64,000 bases of DNA from Mycobacterium sp. GA-1199 (GCF_001500045.1 NZ_LQIX01000056.1:62001-126000), one strand, 5' to 3'. Positions 16,798 to 25,372 are shown, counted from the stretch's first letter. Notes: generated by a model not told the origin, from the sequence alone. Program-made: numbers and translations.

Positions 16798-17709
16798 TCA
16801 CAGCGCGGCGAAGCAGGGATCCTGCTGATCCTTCGGGATATCGGCGTTCCGCGTCGAGAACCGGCTCACCACACCGTCATCGGTGACTTCCACCGAGTCG
16901 GCCTTGATGTTCATCGGGTAGTTCTTCGTCAGCTCGGAGGTGAACGCGTCCAACGCCGGCTGCACGGCTTCGCGGGGCAGCGTGAAACCCAGACCGGTCA
17001 GTTCGATCACCTGCAGCGAGATCCCGCCGTCGACGACCGCCGGCCGGGCCCGGATCGAGCCGAGCGCGCCTTCCAGCTCGATCGTGTCGTCGGACGGGTT
17101 GGTCGTGACACCGCTGACGAACGCGCCGATGAGCGGAATCGAATCGGAGATGGTCTGTTGGATGCCCTGCGACGACCAGTTGATGTCGGCGACGAGTGAG
17201 CCGACGGTGCCGCCCGAGGTGGCGGTGTCCTCGAGGCGGACGTCCTTGATGGTCAATTCGACCTTCATGCCCTTGGCGTCGCGGATCTGATTGCCTGCGG
17301 TCTCGATGTGGATGTTCGTGTAGTGGCCGGACATGTGCTGGATCAGGAACGGCGGCATGACGCCGAACGATGCGCTCGCCTCGTCTTCGACCACGCATGA
17401 CGTGACACCCGCGACGACGTCGTTCGCGCGCTTCCGTGCGTACAGTTCGCCGGCGAGCACGCCGGCCAGCACCAGGGCCACCACGATGACGACCACCAGC
17501 ACGATCGACAGCGGATCGCGCAGCAGGCTCCTGAGCTTGGACTCCGAGGGCGGTGGCTCGCTTCGGCCCGGTTCATTGGCTCCATGGGGTCCAGGCGGCG
17601 GCCCCTGCGGCGGCGGGCCCTGCGGCGGGGGAGCCTGGTCCTGCTGTGGCGAGGGGACCTGGCCCTGCGGCGGCGACGGCTGGTTCGGGCGGGCCCACGG
17701 GTCAGTCAC
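16798..17709 (-). CDS. LmeA-like DUF2993 protein (Rv0479c-like)
   Basis: The protein has 303 residues from a GTG start. The N-terminal 57 residues are Pro/Gln-rich (PPPQGPPPQGPPPGPHG). One transmembrane segment (about 69-90, LSIVLVVVIVVALVLAGVLA) then precedes an outside DUF2993 domain with repeated beta strands. LmeA, a DUF2993 protein, binds phosphatidylinositol and works in lipomannan maturation; this paralogue may likewise bind lipid. It overlaps the nitrilase gene by 4 bp and ends 3 bp from the convergent membrane-protein gene. Confidence 0.85.
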   Translation of the reverse strand: MTDPWARPNQPSPPQGQVPSPQQDQAPPPQGPPPQGPPPGPHGANEPGRSEPPPSESKLRSLLRDPLSIVLVVVIVVALVLAGVLAGELYARKRANDVVAGVTSCVVEDEASASFGVMPPFLIQHMSGHYTNIHIETAGNQIRDAKGMKVELTIKDVRLEDTATSGGTVGSLVADINWSSQGIQQTISDSIPLIGAFVSGVTTNPSDDTIELEGALGSIRARPAVVDGGISLQVIELTGLGFTLPREAVQPALDAFTSELTKNYPMNIKADSVEVTDDGVVSRFSTRNADIPKDQQDPCFAAL

Positions 17710-18521
17710 GAGCGCGATTCTGCCTTACCGCGACGAGCAAAGTCCGCGCGGTTGCGCAACACCGCGACCGTCTCGCGCACCTTGCGCCCATCCTCCAGGT
17801 CGATGTCCGTCACCAGCAACTGCGGGTCGTCGCCCGCACTGACCAGCACGTCACCGGTCGGAGACGCGACCAGGCTGCCTCCCACGCCGGTCGGACCGAG
17901 CGCCGCGATGTCGGGTTCGGGACAGGCCTGGTCAACGGCGGCGACGAAGCCGGTCGTGTCGATCGCGCGGGCCCTCGCCAGCAACGTCCACTGGTCGAGT
18001 TTGCCCGGACCACTGCCCCACGACGCGTGCACGGTGATCAGTTGCGCACCCCGTTCGGCCAGCTCGACGTAGAGCTCGGGGAAGCGGACGTCGTAGCACA
18101 GCGTCAGCCCGACACTCACGCCGTCGACCTCGATCAGGACCGGTTCCCGGCCGGGCGCGACCGTCTTGGACTCCTGGAACCCGAACGCGTCGTAGAGGTG
18201 GATCTTCTCGTAGTGCGCGTCGATGCCGTCGCCGGCGGCGATCAGCGTGTTGAGAACCCGGCCGTCACCCGAAGGCACGAACATGCCCGCGACGACGACG
18301 ATGCCCGCCCGCTCGGCGATGGCCCGCACGCCCGAGGCCCACGGCCCGTCGAGCGGTTCGGCGACCGGGGCCAGCGGCACCCCGAACCGGCACATCGTGG
18401 CCTCGGGGAACAGCACCATCCGGGCGCCAGCGTCGGCGGCGCGGCGGGTGTAGTCCTCCACGACCGCGAGGTTCGCCGACGGGTCGGTGCCGCTGAGGAT
18501 CTGCGCGAGGGCAATCCGCAT
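17706..18521 (-). CDS. Carbon-nitrogen hydrolase (nitrilase/omega-amidase superfamily)
   Basis: The protein has 271 residues. The Glu-Lys-Cys triad is in place: FPEATMC (Glu41), YEKIHLYDAFG (Lys near 110) and TLCYDVRFPELY (Cys near 147). It hydrolyses a C-N bond of a small amide or carbamoyl substrate in the cytoplasm; the branch with HLYDAFGFQES is close to omega-amidase/Nit-type enzymes. Rv0480c is the counterpart. It is translated just before the LmeA-like gene with a 4-bp overlap. The exact substrate is not clear. Confidence 0.9.
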   Translation of the reverse strand: MRIALAQILSGTDPSANLAVVEDYTRRAADAGARMVLFPEATMCRFGVPLAPVAEPLDGPWASGVRAIAERAGIVVVAGMFVPSGDGRVLNTLIAAGDGIDAHYEKIHLYDAFGFQESKTVAPGREPVLIEVDGVSVGLTLCYDVRFPELYVELAERGAQLITVHASWGSGPGKLDQWTLLARARAIDTTGFVAAVDQACPEPDIAALGPTGVGGSLVASPTGDVLVSAGDDPQLLVTDIDLEDGRKVRETVAVLRNRADFARRGKAESRS

Positions 18522-18542
18522 GGGGCCCAGCCTACGGCGCTG

Positions 18543-18604
18543 CGCCGAAACTGCGGTTTCTGACGGAAACAGGGCGAATTTCGTCAAATAGCGCAGTCTC
18601 GGCG
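18543..18604. repeat. Palindromic intergenic element (copy D)
   Basis: The terminal arms CGCCGAAACTGCG and CGCAGTCTCGGCG are inverted repeats with one mismatch. The core aligns without gaps to the copy at 7560-7617 (45 of 58 bases the same). It fills the gap between the guanidine hydrolase-like gene and the nitrilase gene. Confidence 0.75.
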
Positions 18605-18622
18605 AGCTCAAAGGGGTGTCGG

Positions 18623-19765
18623 CTATGGCCCCCAGGCCGGGCGGGGCAGCGCTGCGGCCTTGTTGCCCAGCTTGCCCGAGCGCACCTGCGCGGCGAGGCT
18701 GTCGAGAATCACCCGCGAACTCAACAACGCGGTCTGCTCGGCCCAGTCGTACGGCGGTGAGCATTCGACGACCTCGATACCGGCCAGCCCCGGCTCGGAC
18801 ACCATCTTGACGAGGTTCAGCGCCTCGCGCGGCAACAGTCCGCCGGGCTCGGGCCAGCCGGTGCCCGGAACGAACCCGGCGTCGATCACATCGATGTCGA
18901 AGGACAGGTACACCGCCTTGGCGTCCTTCCACGCGATCTCCAGCGCCATCTCGGCGATCTTCTCGACACCGACCCGCTCGACGTCGCCGACCGTGATCAC
19001 CGTCGACTGCCGCTCGCGCCCGACCTTGACCCCCGCCCGCGGTGCCTGCCATCCGCCGATACCGATCTGCACCAGGTTGGTGGCGGGTGCGTTCTTGATG
19101 TTGGTCGCGTGGAACCACGGCGTGGTGTGCATGCGCTCGTCGAGGTCGGTCTCCTGCGTGTCGACGTGGCGGTCGAAATGGATGATCCCGACGTTGCCGT
19201 CCAGGTACGGGGCCATCCCGCGGATGGTCGGGAAACCGATCGAATGGTCGCCGCCCAGCACGACGGGCATCACGCCCTTGCTCACCACATGCGCCATGGC
19301 CTGGCTGATCTGGTCGAAGGATTTCTCCAGATTTCCGGGGATCGTGAACACGTCGCCGATGTCGACCATGTTGAGCTGCTCGCGCAGATCGACGCCGGAC
19401 TCGTAGTTGTAGGTGCCGAACAGGTTGGTGGAGCGCCGAATTCCCTGCGGACCGAAGCGCGTTCCGGGACGGTAGGTGGCGCCGGCGTCGAGAGGCACGC
19501 CGAAGATCGCGACCTCCGCGTCGTCGACCTGGCTCACGTCCTCGACGAACGGACACTTGAGGAAGGTGCCCCGCTCGCCGGCGAAGTGCGGCAACTCGCC
19601 GCGGACGAACGTCGAGATGCGGCGGTCGTTGATCGTCGGGGCGGCCTCCAGCCCGAAGGTCAGGCTGCGTTCGATCTCCTCGCGTTCACGGCGGTCGGAC
19701 AGGCGGGCCTCGGCCTGCTGAGCCCAGGCGCCCTCGGCGTTGAGGGGTTGGTTGCTTTCGGTCAC
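18623..19765 (-). CDS. gdmH: Ureohydrolase, probable guanidine hydrolase (usually annotated agmatinase)
   Basis: The protein has 380 residues and all metal-binding motifs of the arginase/agmatinase superfamily: GGDHS (171-175), HFDRHVD (196-202) and FDIDVID (289-295). It has a longer N-terminus (about 80 residues before the core) than bacterial agmatinases. The motif GTGWPEPGG (301-309) has Trp304 where agmatinases have Thr, and MHTTPWFHATN (212-222) is also unlike agmatinase. Both features match what I remember of cyanobacterial guanidine hydrolase GdmH. A guanidine-III riboswitch-like element ends 12 bp before its GTG start. It should release urea and ammonia from guanidine, using nickel in known members. 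The symporter diverges from it. Confidence 0.85.
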   Translation of the reverse strand: MTESNQPLNAEGAWAQQAEARLSDRREREEIERSLTFGLEAAPTINDRRISTFVRGELPHFAGERGTFLKCPFVEDVSQVDDAEVAIFGVPLDAGATYRPGTRFGPQGIRRSTNLFGTYNYESGVDLREQLNMVDIGDVFTIPGNLEKSFDQISQAMAHVVSKGVMPVVLGGDHSIGFPTIRGMAPYLDGNVGIIHFDRHVDTQETDLDERMHTTPWFHATNIKNAPATNLVQIGIGGWQAPRAGVKVGRERQSTVITVGDVERVGVEKIAEMALEIAWKDAKAVYLSFDIDVIDAGFVPGTGWPEPGGLLPREALNLVKMVSEPGLAGIEVVECSPPYDWAEQTALLSSRVILDSLAAQVRSGKLGNKAAALPRPAWGP

Positions 19766-19777
19766 GGGTGCTCCTGA

Positions 19778-19820
19778 TGTGCCGTCTTGTCGCTGACCGG
19801 GTACGGCACACTCGTCCGGG
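19778..19820 (-). promoter_or_regulatory. Guanidine-III (ykkC-III) riboswitch
   Basis: Read on the minus strand, the segment starts CCGGACGAG, continues GTGCCGTACCCGGTCAG and ends GACAAGACGGCAC. These blocks match the conserved ykkC-III consensus in order and spacing. GTGCCGT pairs with ACGGCAC, and CCGG with the internal CCGG, giving the known H-type pseudoknot. The stem differs from the published Thermobifida one in paired positions, as far as I remember that sequence. The aptamer ends a few bases before the AGGAG ribosome binding site, so control of translation of the ureohydrolase is likely. Confidence 0.9.
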
Positions 19821-19944
19821 GAGCCGACATGGCTCCTGCGGGCATTGTTGATCCGAAATGGTCGATGCGCTACTCGAATCGAAACAAAGCGTTAACACCG
19901 GACGCGGTCGGCCGTAACGCCGCGACGTTTATCTGGTCGACGAC

Positions 19945-19960
19945 TCACAGGTGACTGTGA
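19945..19960. promoter_or_regulatory. Inverted repeat TCACAG-N4-CTGTGA between the two riboswitches
   Basis: There are perfect 6-bp arms around GTGA. It lies just upstream of the guanidine-I aptamer in the divergent gene gap and could be a transcription factor site, or part of the 5' end of the leader. Nothing else is recognised at 19821-19944, which should hold both promoters. Confidence 0.4.
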
Positions 19961-20061
19961 GGCGCGCCTAGGGTTCCGCCGCAATCATGCGGGTCTGGTC
20001 CGAGAGGTGCAGGCGGACTGCGGCGTCCGTTCCACGGCGGGAGAAAAGCCCGGGAGACTCC
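19961..20061 (+). promoter_or_regulatory. Guanidine-I (ykkC/yxkD) riboswitch
   Basis: The conserved blocks appear in the right order: CCTAGGGTTCCG (19967-19978), CTGGTCCGAGAGG (19995-20007) and ACGGCGGGAGAAAAGCCCGG (20034-20053) followed by GAGA. These are hallmark ykkC subtype 1 sequences, which sense free guanidine. CTCC at 20058-20061 can pair with the GGAG ribosome binding site at 20072-20075, so translation control of the symporter is plausible. No terminator-type U tract is seen. Confidence 0.92.
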
Positions 20062-20081
20062 ATCGCGCATAGGAGCTCCAG

Positions 20082-21620
20082 ATGATTCTTCTCGGTGTGG
20101 CGGTCAGCATCGTCGTCGTCGTGGCCGTCGGTTTCTACGTGTCCAAACGCATCGAAGGCGACAGCTCGAATTTCCTTGTCGGCGGCCGCATGTTGCCCTA
20201 CTGGCTGATCGGTGGCGCATTGATGGGCTCGGCCGTCGACACCAACGCCACGCTGGGCAACACCGACCTCGCCTACGAGTTCGGCTTCTGGGCGGGTGCG
20301 AGCCTGCCGCTCGGCCTGGCACTGTGCCTGACCATCACGGGCGTGTTCTTCGCCAAACCGATGAACCGCATGGGGTTGACGTCGTTTCCCGATTACTACC
20401 GTCTGAGATTCGGCCGGTCGGTCGAGGCCGGCGCCTCCGCGCTGCTGGCGGTCGGATTCTGCATGCTGGTGGCGGGCAACCTGGTCGCGGGTGGCTTCCT
20501 GTTCAACTACTTCCTGGGCATGCCGTACTGGCTGGGCGTCGTGCTCATCGCGGGAATTGCGGTGGCCTACACCGGCACCGGTGGGTTGATCGCCGACGCC
20601 TACACCGCGATCATCCAGATGTCGCTGATCCTGATCGGTGCGATCGGGATGCTGGTGTGGATGGCTTCCACGCACACCCTCGAAATCGCCGACGGCACCG
20701 GGCCGCTGGCGCTCGGGCAGTTGTCGGACCCGGCGCAGGGCGCGGTGATCAACTGGGCCACGTTGCTCGCGCTCGGCATCGGCGACATCGTCGCGATCGA
20801 CTTCATGCAGCGGGTGTTCGCCGCCAAGTCGCCCACGAGCGCGCGCCGCGCGTGCTTCGTCGCGGCCACCGGCACAGTCGCGATCTGTGTGCCGTTCGGC
20901 CTGGTGGTGTTGGCCGCCAAGACGTTCCTGCCCGACGACATCGACGGCCCACCACTTTTCGTGCTTCTCGGCGAATACGCTCCGACGGTGCTCACCGTGA
21001 TCGTGTTGTGCGGACTGGTCGGCGCCTCGATGAGCACCGCCAACGGGGCGATCCTGGCGATATCGAATGTCTGCGTTCGCAACCTCGGCGGTATCCGGCG
21101 TGTCCACGTGCCCGGCCAGCGCGACCCGCTGCTGCGTGCGACCCGTATCGCGATGGTCCCGATGACGGTGTTCTCGATCGCGTTCGCGATCTACGTCAAA
21201 CAGACGGGCATCCTGCTGACCCTCGCGTTCGACCTGCTGCTGGCCTGTTTGGTCGTGCCCTTCATCCTCGGGCTGGTGTGGCGGCGGGGCACCACCGCCG
21301 CGGCGATCGCCGCGATGGGTGTGGGATTGGTTGTCCGGCTCGTCCTGTTCATGCTGACGCCGACGATCTACGGCGTCGACAACACCATCTTATACGTCCG
21401 AAACGACCTCGTGCCGGCGAGTTTCGACGGTTGGCCGACGTTCATCGCGTTCGCCGCGGCAATCGTCACCTACCTCGCCGTGTCGCTGATGACCCGACCG
21501 GCGCATCTGCGGGGGCTGGACATCCAGTTGGCCAAGGACGTCGACGACGCGCTCGATGCGACCGCAGAAGAGATCGAGCACGGCGTCCCGGTGTTGGCAG
21601 GAAAACCCGGACCGGCGTAG
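20082..21620 (+). CDS. Sodium:solute symporter, probable guanidine uptake carrier
   Basis: The protein has 512 residues and about 13 transmembrane segments, starting MILLGVAVSIVVVVAVGFYV. SSS-family traits include the NFLVGGRMLPYW region after the first helix and a GSAVDTNATLGN segment in helix 2. The later motif SMSTANGAILAISN also fits. ATG 20082 has AGGAGC 6 bp upstream. It sits behind a guanidine-I riboswitch and diverges from the ureohydrolase, so import of guanidine as a nitrogen source is the best guess. Guanidine riboswitches more often precede exporters, so the transport direction is inference. Confidence 0.88.
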   Translation: MILLGVAVSIVVVVAVGFYVSKRIEGDSSNFLVGGRMLPYWLIGGALMGSAVDTNATLGNTDLAYEFGFWAGASLPLGLALCLTITGVFFAKPMNRMGLTSFPDYYRLRFGRSVEAGASALLAVGFCMLVAGNLVAGGFLFNYFLGMPYWLGVVLIAGIAVAYTGTGGLIADAYTAIIQMSLILIGAIGMLVWMASTHTLEIADGTGPLALGQLSDPAQGAVINWATLLALGIGDIVAIDFMQRVFAAKSPTSARRACFVAATGTVAICVPFGLVVLAAKTFLPDDIDGPPLFVLLGEYAPTVLTVIVLCGLVGASMSTANGAILAISNVCVRNLGGIRRVHVPGQRDPLLRATRIAMVPMTVFSIAFAIYVKQTGILLTLAFDLLLACLVVPFILGLVWRRGTTAAAIAAMGVGLVVRLVLFMLTPTIYGVDNTILYVRNDLVPASFDGWPTFIAFAAAIVTYLAVSLMTRPAHLRGLDIQLAKDVDDALDATAEEIEHGVPVLAGKPGPA

Positions 21621-21626
21621 CCGGGC

Positions 21627-22409
21627 TCAGGTCGGTGCGACGGTCGGCCAGGGTACGGTCAACACCCCGTCGCGCATCCGCCGGCGCGCGGGTACGACAG
21701 GAAAACCGCTGTCGTGCAACAGTTCCAGCATCGCGCGCCACCGCACCCGCGGGCCGAACACCCCGTGCCCCGCAACGCTGGCCCACGCGCGGTCGGCGGC
21801 GCTCAGCAATGCGTGCACGGGCTGACCGTCGACGTTGTGGTGGATCAGTGCCTTCGGCAGCCGCTCGGCCAGATCGGACGGCCGTTCGATCGCGAACGGG
21901 TCGCACGCCAGCGTCAGGCTCACCGGACCGTTCTCGTCCAGCAGAATCCAGCAGGCTCGGCGGCCGAGTTCGTCGCAGGTGCCGTCGACGATCAGGCCAC
22001 CGGTCGCGAGCTGTCGCTGCATCGTCGACCACGCCTCGTGCACCGCTTCGACCGGGTACTGCCGCAACACGTTGAACGCCCGCACCAGGACGGGCCGCAG
22101 CCCCGCCAATTCGAAACCGCCGAGGCCGAACTGCACCACCCGGGACTCCGCCGCCTGCGCCGTCTGCACGCGGTCGGGATCGATCTCCAGGCCCACGACG
22201 CGAATGTCGTTGCGCACCACCCGCAGCCGTGCGGCGAGCTCGAGCGTCGTCACCGGCAAGGCGCCGTAACCGAGATCGATGACCAGCGGATCCTCGGCAG
22301 CCGCCAGCGCGGCCCGGACCCGCGGCGCGTGCACGAGCCAGCGGTCACTGCGGCGCAACCGGTTGTAGCCGGTGGTACCCCGTGTCAGCTGACCGATGGG
22401 CCCGCTCAT
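21627..22409 (-). CDS. Class I SAM-dependent methyltransferase-like protein
   Basis: The protein has 260 residues. The motif I region reads LVIDLGYGALPVTTLELA, and an acidic motif II follows (RVVGLEIDPDRV), fitting a Rossmann-type methyltransferase fold. It converges on the symporter gene with only 6 bp between stops. It precedes, in reading direction, no further gene of the guanidine module. The substrate is unknown and no link to guanidine is evident. Confidence 0.75.
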   Translation of the reverse strand: MSGPIGQLTRGTTGYNRLRRSDRWLVHAPRVRAALAAAEDPLVIDLGYGALPVTTLELAARLRVVRNDIRVVGLEIDPDRVQTAQAAESRVVQFGLGGFELAGLRPVLVRAFNVLRQYPVEAVHEAWSTMQRQLATGGLIVDGTCDELGRRACWILLDENGPVSLTLACDPFAIERPSDLAERLPKALIHHNVDGQPVHALLSAADRAWASVAGHGVFGPRVRWRAMLELLHDSGFPVVPARRRMRDGVLTVPWPTVAPT

Positions 22410-22481
22410 GGTTCCGAGTCTATGGTCCGCCGGCGGTTCTGCGTCACCGCGCTCGGCGGCACCGCCACCTGACGTTACGCC

Positions 22482-22988
22482 TCAAGCGTTTTCGGCGATC
22501 CACAGCGTCGTGAAGTGCTGTTCGGCGATCAGCAGGTCGACGAGCTGACCGCCGATGAAGTTCTCGATCTTGCCGCCCACCAACGGAACCCGCACCTCCA
22601 CCTCGACGGTGAACTGCAGCCGCGACCCGCCGCCCGCGGGGGCCAGCACCGCCGTGCCCGTCAGGTTCGCCGGCGCACCGGGGATCGACCCCTTGACCGT
22701 CGCGGTGGACTTCCCGTCGAACACCGGGCTCCACCTCTCCTCGCGCACGAAGCTCAGGTCCCCGCGGTGGAACTGGGTCACCACACCGGGCAGCCGGTCG
22801 GCGCGCAACGTCTGCGTCGTGACGACGTCGATACCGCCCTGGTCGTCGAGGACCATCGAGTCCAGCGAGTACATGTCGGCGCCGGAATCCGTCAGCCGCG
22901 CGAGCCAATAACGCCCGTCGCCGAACGCCCGGTGGACCTGCTCGACGGTCCCCCCGTATTCGGCGGCCATGTCGAATGAGCGCGGCAT
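22482..22988 (-). CDS. DUF2505 family protein (Rv0481c-like)
   Basis: The protein has 168 residues. The polyketide-cyclase/START-like fold is suggested by MPRSFDMAAEYGGTVEQVHRAF and by the pattern of alternating strands with LQFTVEVEVRVPLVGGKIE near the end. It diverges from murB with 26 bp between starts, as in M. tuberculosis. It may bind a small hydrophobic ligand. The function is unknown. Confidence 0.85.
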   Translation of the reverse strand: MPRSFDMAAEYGGTVEQVHRAFGDGRYWLARLTDSGADMYSLDSMVLDDQGGIDVVTTQTLRADRLPGVVTQFHRGDLSFVREERWSPVFDGKSTATVKGSIPGAPANLTGTAVLAPAGGGSRLQFTVEVEVRVPLVGGKIENFIGGQLVDLLIAEQHFTTLWIAENA

Positions 22989-23014
22989 AGCTGGTCAGGC
23001 TACCGTTACCGCCC

Positions 23015-24070
23015 GTGGTCGGTTCGCAGCTAGGGGGTGCCTCCGTCGAGGAGCGGGTACCGCTTGCGCCCCTGACCACGCTGCGGATCGGACCCGTCGC
23101 ACGGCGGCTGATCACCTGCGACACCACGCAGAAGATCATCGACGTGGTCCGCGCGCTCGGCCCCGCCGCCGACGCGCTGGTTCTCGCGGGTGGTTCCAAT
23201 GTCGTGTTGTCCGACGAGCTGACCGACCTGTCGGTGATCCATCTGGCCAACACCGAGATCACCGTCGACGGCGAGGTGCTGCGCGCCGAGGCCGGTGCGG
23301 TGTGGGACGACGTCGTGGTCACCTCGCTGGCCCACGGTTTGGGTGGCCTGGAGTGCCTCTCCGGGATACCGGGATCGGCTGGGGCCACACCGGTGCAGAA
23401 CGTCGGAGCGTACGGCGCCGAGGTGGCCGACACCATCCGGCGGGTGCGGCTGCTGGACCGGCGTACCGGCGACGACCGCTGGGTCGAGCCGCAGACGCTG
23501 CGGTTCGGCTACCGCACCAGCGTGCTCAAACACGCGCACGACGCGATCGTGCTCGAAGTGGAGTTCGCGTTGGATCCGGCCGGCCGCAGCGCGCCGCTGC
23601 GCTACCGGGAACTGGCCACCGCGCTGGGCGCCGAGCAGGGCACGCGCGCCGATCCGCTCGAGGTTCGCGAGGCGGTGCTGGCCTTGCGGTCGAGCAAGGG
23701 CATGGTGCTCGTTGCCGACGATCACGACACCTGGAGCGTGGGCTCGTTCTTCACCAACCCCGTCGTCACGACCGCGGAGTTCGACCGGGTCCGCGCCTCG
23801 GTCGACGGACCGGTGCCCAACTATCCGGCCCCCGCCGGGGTCAAACTCGCCGCGGGCTGGCTGGTCGAGCAGGCCGGGTTCGGTAAGGGATATCCCGGCG
23901 ACGGCGCCGCGGCCCGGCTGTCGACCAAGCATGCGCTGGCGCTGACCAACCGCGGCGGTGCCACCACCGCCGAGGTGATCGCGCTGGCCAGGACGGTACG
24001 CGACGGCGTCCGAACGAAATTCGGGATCGAGCTCACAGCCGAGCCTGTCCTGATCGGGTGCTCGCTGTAG
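23015..24070 (+). CDS. murB: UDP-N-acetylenolpyruvoylglucosamine reductase
   Basis: The protein has 351 residues. The FAD-binding motif LVLAGGSNVVLSDE and the segment LSGIPGSAGATPVQNVGAYG are intact. Serine in the WSVGSFFTNPVV segment serves as the proton donor, and the C-terminal KHALALTNRGGAT motif is also present. It reduces enolpyruvyl-UDP-GlcNAc to UDP-MurNAc with NADPH for peptidoglycan. It starts with GTG 23015, very close to the divergent DUF2505 gene. The L,D-transpeptidase gene follows 15 bp later, so the two peptidoglycan genes are probably transcribed together. Confidence 0.97.
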   Translation: MVGSQLGGASVEERVPLAPLTTLRIGPVARRLITCDTTQKIIDVVRALGPAADALVLAGGSNVVLSDELTDLSVIHLANTEITVDGEVLRAEAGAVWDDVVVTSLAHGLGGLECLSGIPGSAGATPVQNVGAYGAEVADTIRRVRLLDRRTGDDRWVEPQTLRFGYRTSVLKHAHDAIVLEVEFALDPAGRSAPLRYRELATALGAEQGTRADPLEVREAVLALRSSKGMVLVADDHDTWSVGSFFTNPVVTTAEFDRVRASVDGPVPNYPAPAGVKLAAGWLVEQAGFGKGYPGDGAAARLSTKHALALTNRGGATTAEVIALARTVRDGVRTKFGIELTAEPVLIGCSL

Positions 24071-24085
24071 GTACGCTCGATTCAC

Positions 24086-25372
24086 GTGAGTACAGCAGAA
24101 CCCCTACCGCCGGGGTTCACCCGGCGGCGCGCCTTGGCCGCATTCGCGGTCGGTGTTGTCGCGCCGGGCGTGCTGGCCGCCTGCAGCGATAAGAACGACG
24201 GGTCGCCGCAGGGCGATGACGCGGCCTCCGCCCCTTCGCTGAACTTCGAGCCCGCAAACGCCGCGACCGACGTCTCGCCGACCGGGCGCGTCGGTGTCCA
24301 GGTCACCGACGGCTGGTTCCAGCGGGTCTCGCTGACTAACCTGGACGGGAAGGTCGTCGCCGGCACGCTCAATCGCGACCGCACCGAGTTCACGATCACC
24401 GAACCGCTCGGCTACGGCGTTCAGTACACCTGGAAGGGCTCGGCCGTCGGCCGCGACGGCAAGGCGGTGCCCATCGAGGGCTCCTTCTCCACGATCAATC
24501 CCAGCACCCAGGTGAGCGGCCGCTTCCAACTCGCCGACGGCCAGGTCGTCGGCGTGGCGGCGCCGATCATCATCCAGTTCGACGGGCCGATCAGCGACAA
24601 GGCCGCGGTCGAAAGGGCGCTCGAGGTCACCACCGATCCGCCGGTCGAGGGCAGCTGGGCGTGGCTACCCGACGAGGTCGGCGGGTCCCGTGTGCACTAC
24701 CGCACCCGCGAGTACTACCCGGCCGGCGCCAAGGTGAACGTCGACGCGAAGCTCTACGGCGTGCCGTTCGGCGACGGGGCCTATGGCGCGCAGGACATCT
24801 CGCTGCACATCGAGATCGGGCGCCGTCAGGTGGTCAAGGCCGACGCACCGTCGCACCGCATCCAGGTGCTCGACGGGGCGGGCGCGGTGATCATGGACTT
24901 CCCCTGCAGTTATGGCGAAGGCGATCTGGACCGCAACGTGACCCGCAGCGGCATCCACGTCGTCACCGAGAAGTACGCGGACTTCTACATGACCAACCCG
25001 GCCGCGGGCTACGCCAACGTGCACATGCGCCACGCGGTGCGCATCTCCAACAACGGCGAGTTCATTCACGCCAACCCCGCGAGCGCGGGCGCACAGGGCA
25101 GCAGCAACGTCACCAACGGCTGCATCAACTTGTCACCGGCCGACGCCGAGCAGTACTTCAACAGCGTGATGTACGGCGATCCCGTCGAGGTCACCGGGAC
25201 GCGTATTCAGCTGTCCTACGCCGACGGCGACATCTGGGACTGGGCCGTGCCGTGGGAGGAGTGGAAGGCGATGTCGGCGCTGTCGGACGAGAAGGCGCCC
25301 GATATGCCGAGCACCGCGCCGGCAACACCGTCGGGTGCACCGGAGGCGGTGAACGGCCGCCCGGGCGGGTGA
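24086..25372 (+). CDS. L,D-transpeptidase lipoprotein of the Ldt5 type (Rv0483-like)
   Basis: The protein has 428 residues from a GTG start. A twin-arginine-like signal (FTRRRALAAF) ends in a lipobox (GVLAAC), so it is likely a lipoprotein on the outer face of the membrane. Two Ig-like domains precede the YkuD catalytic domain. Its active site reads TNGCINL, with the catalytic Cys preceded by Asn-Gly in place of the usual His-Gly, which is typical of LdtMt5. The tail (PSTAPATPSGAPEAV) is Pro/Ala-rich. It makes 3-3 peptide cross-links in peptidoglycan. It follows murB directly. Confidence 0.93.
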   Translation: MSTAEPLPPGFTRRRALAAFAVGVVAPGVLAACSDKNDGSPQGDDAASAPSLNFEPANAATDVSPTGRVGVQVTDGWFQRVSLTNLDGKVVAGTLNRDRTEFTITEPLGYGVQYTWKGSAVGRDGKAVPIEGSFSTINPSTQVSGRFQLADGQVVGVAAPIIIQFDGPISDKAAVERALEVTTDPPVEGSWAWLPDEVGGSRVHYRTREYYPAGAKVNVDAKLYGVPFGDGAYGAQDISLHIEIGRRQVVKADAPSHRIQVLDGAGAVIMDFPCSYGEGDLDRNVTRSGIHVVTEKYADFYMTNPAAGYANVHMRHAVRISNNGEFIHANPASAGAQGSSNVTNGCINLSPADAEQYFNSVMYGDPVEVTGTRIQLSYADGDIWDWAVPWEEWKAMSALSDEKAPDMPSTAPATPSGAPEAVNGRPGG

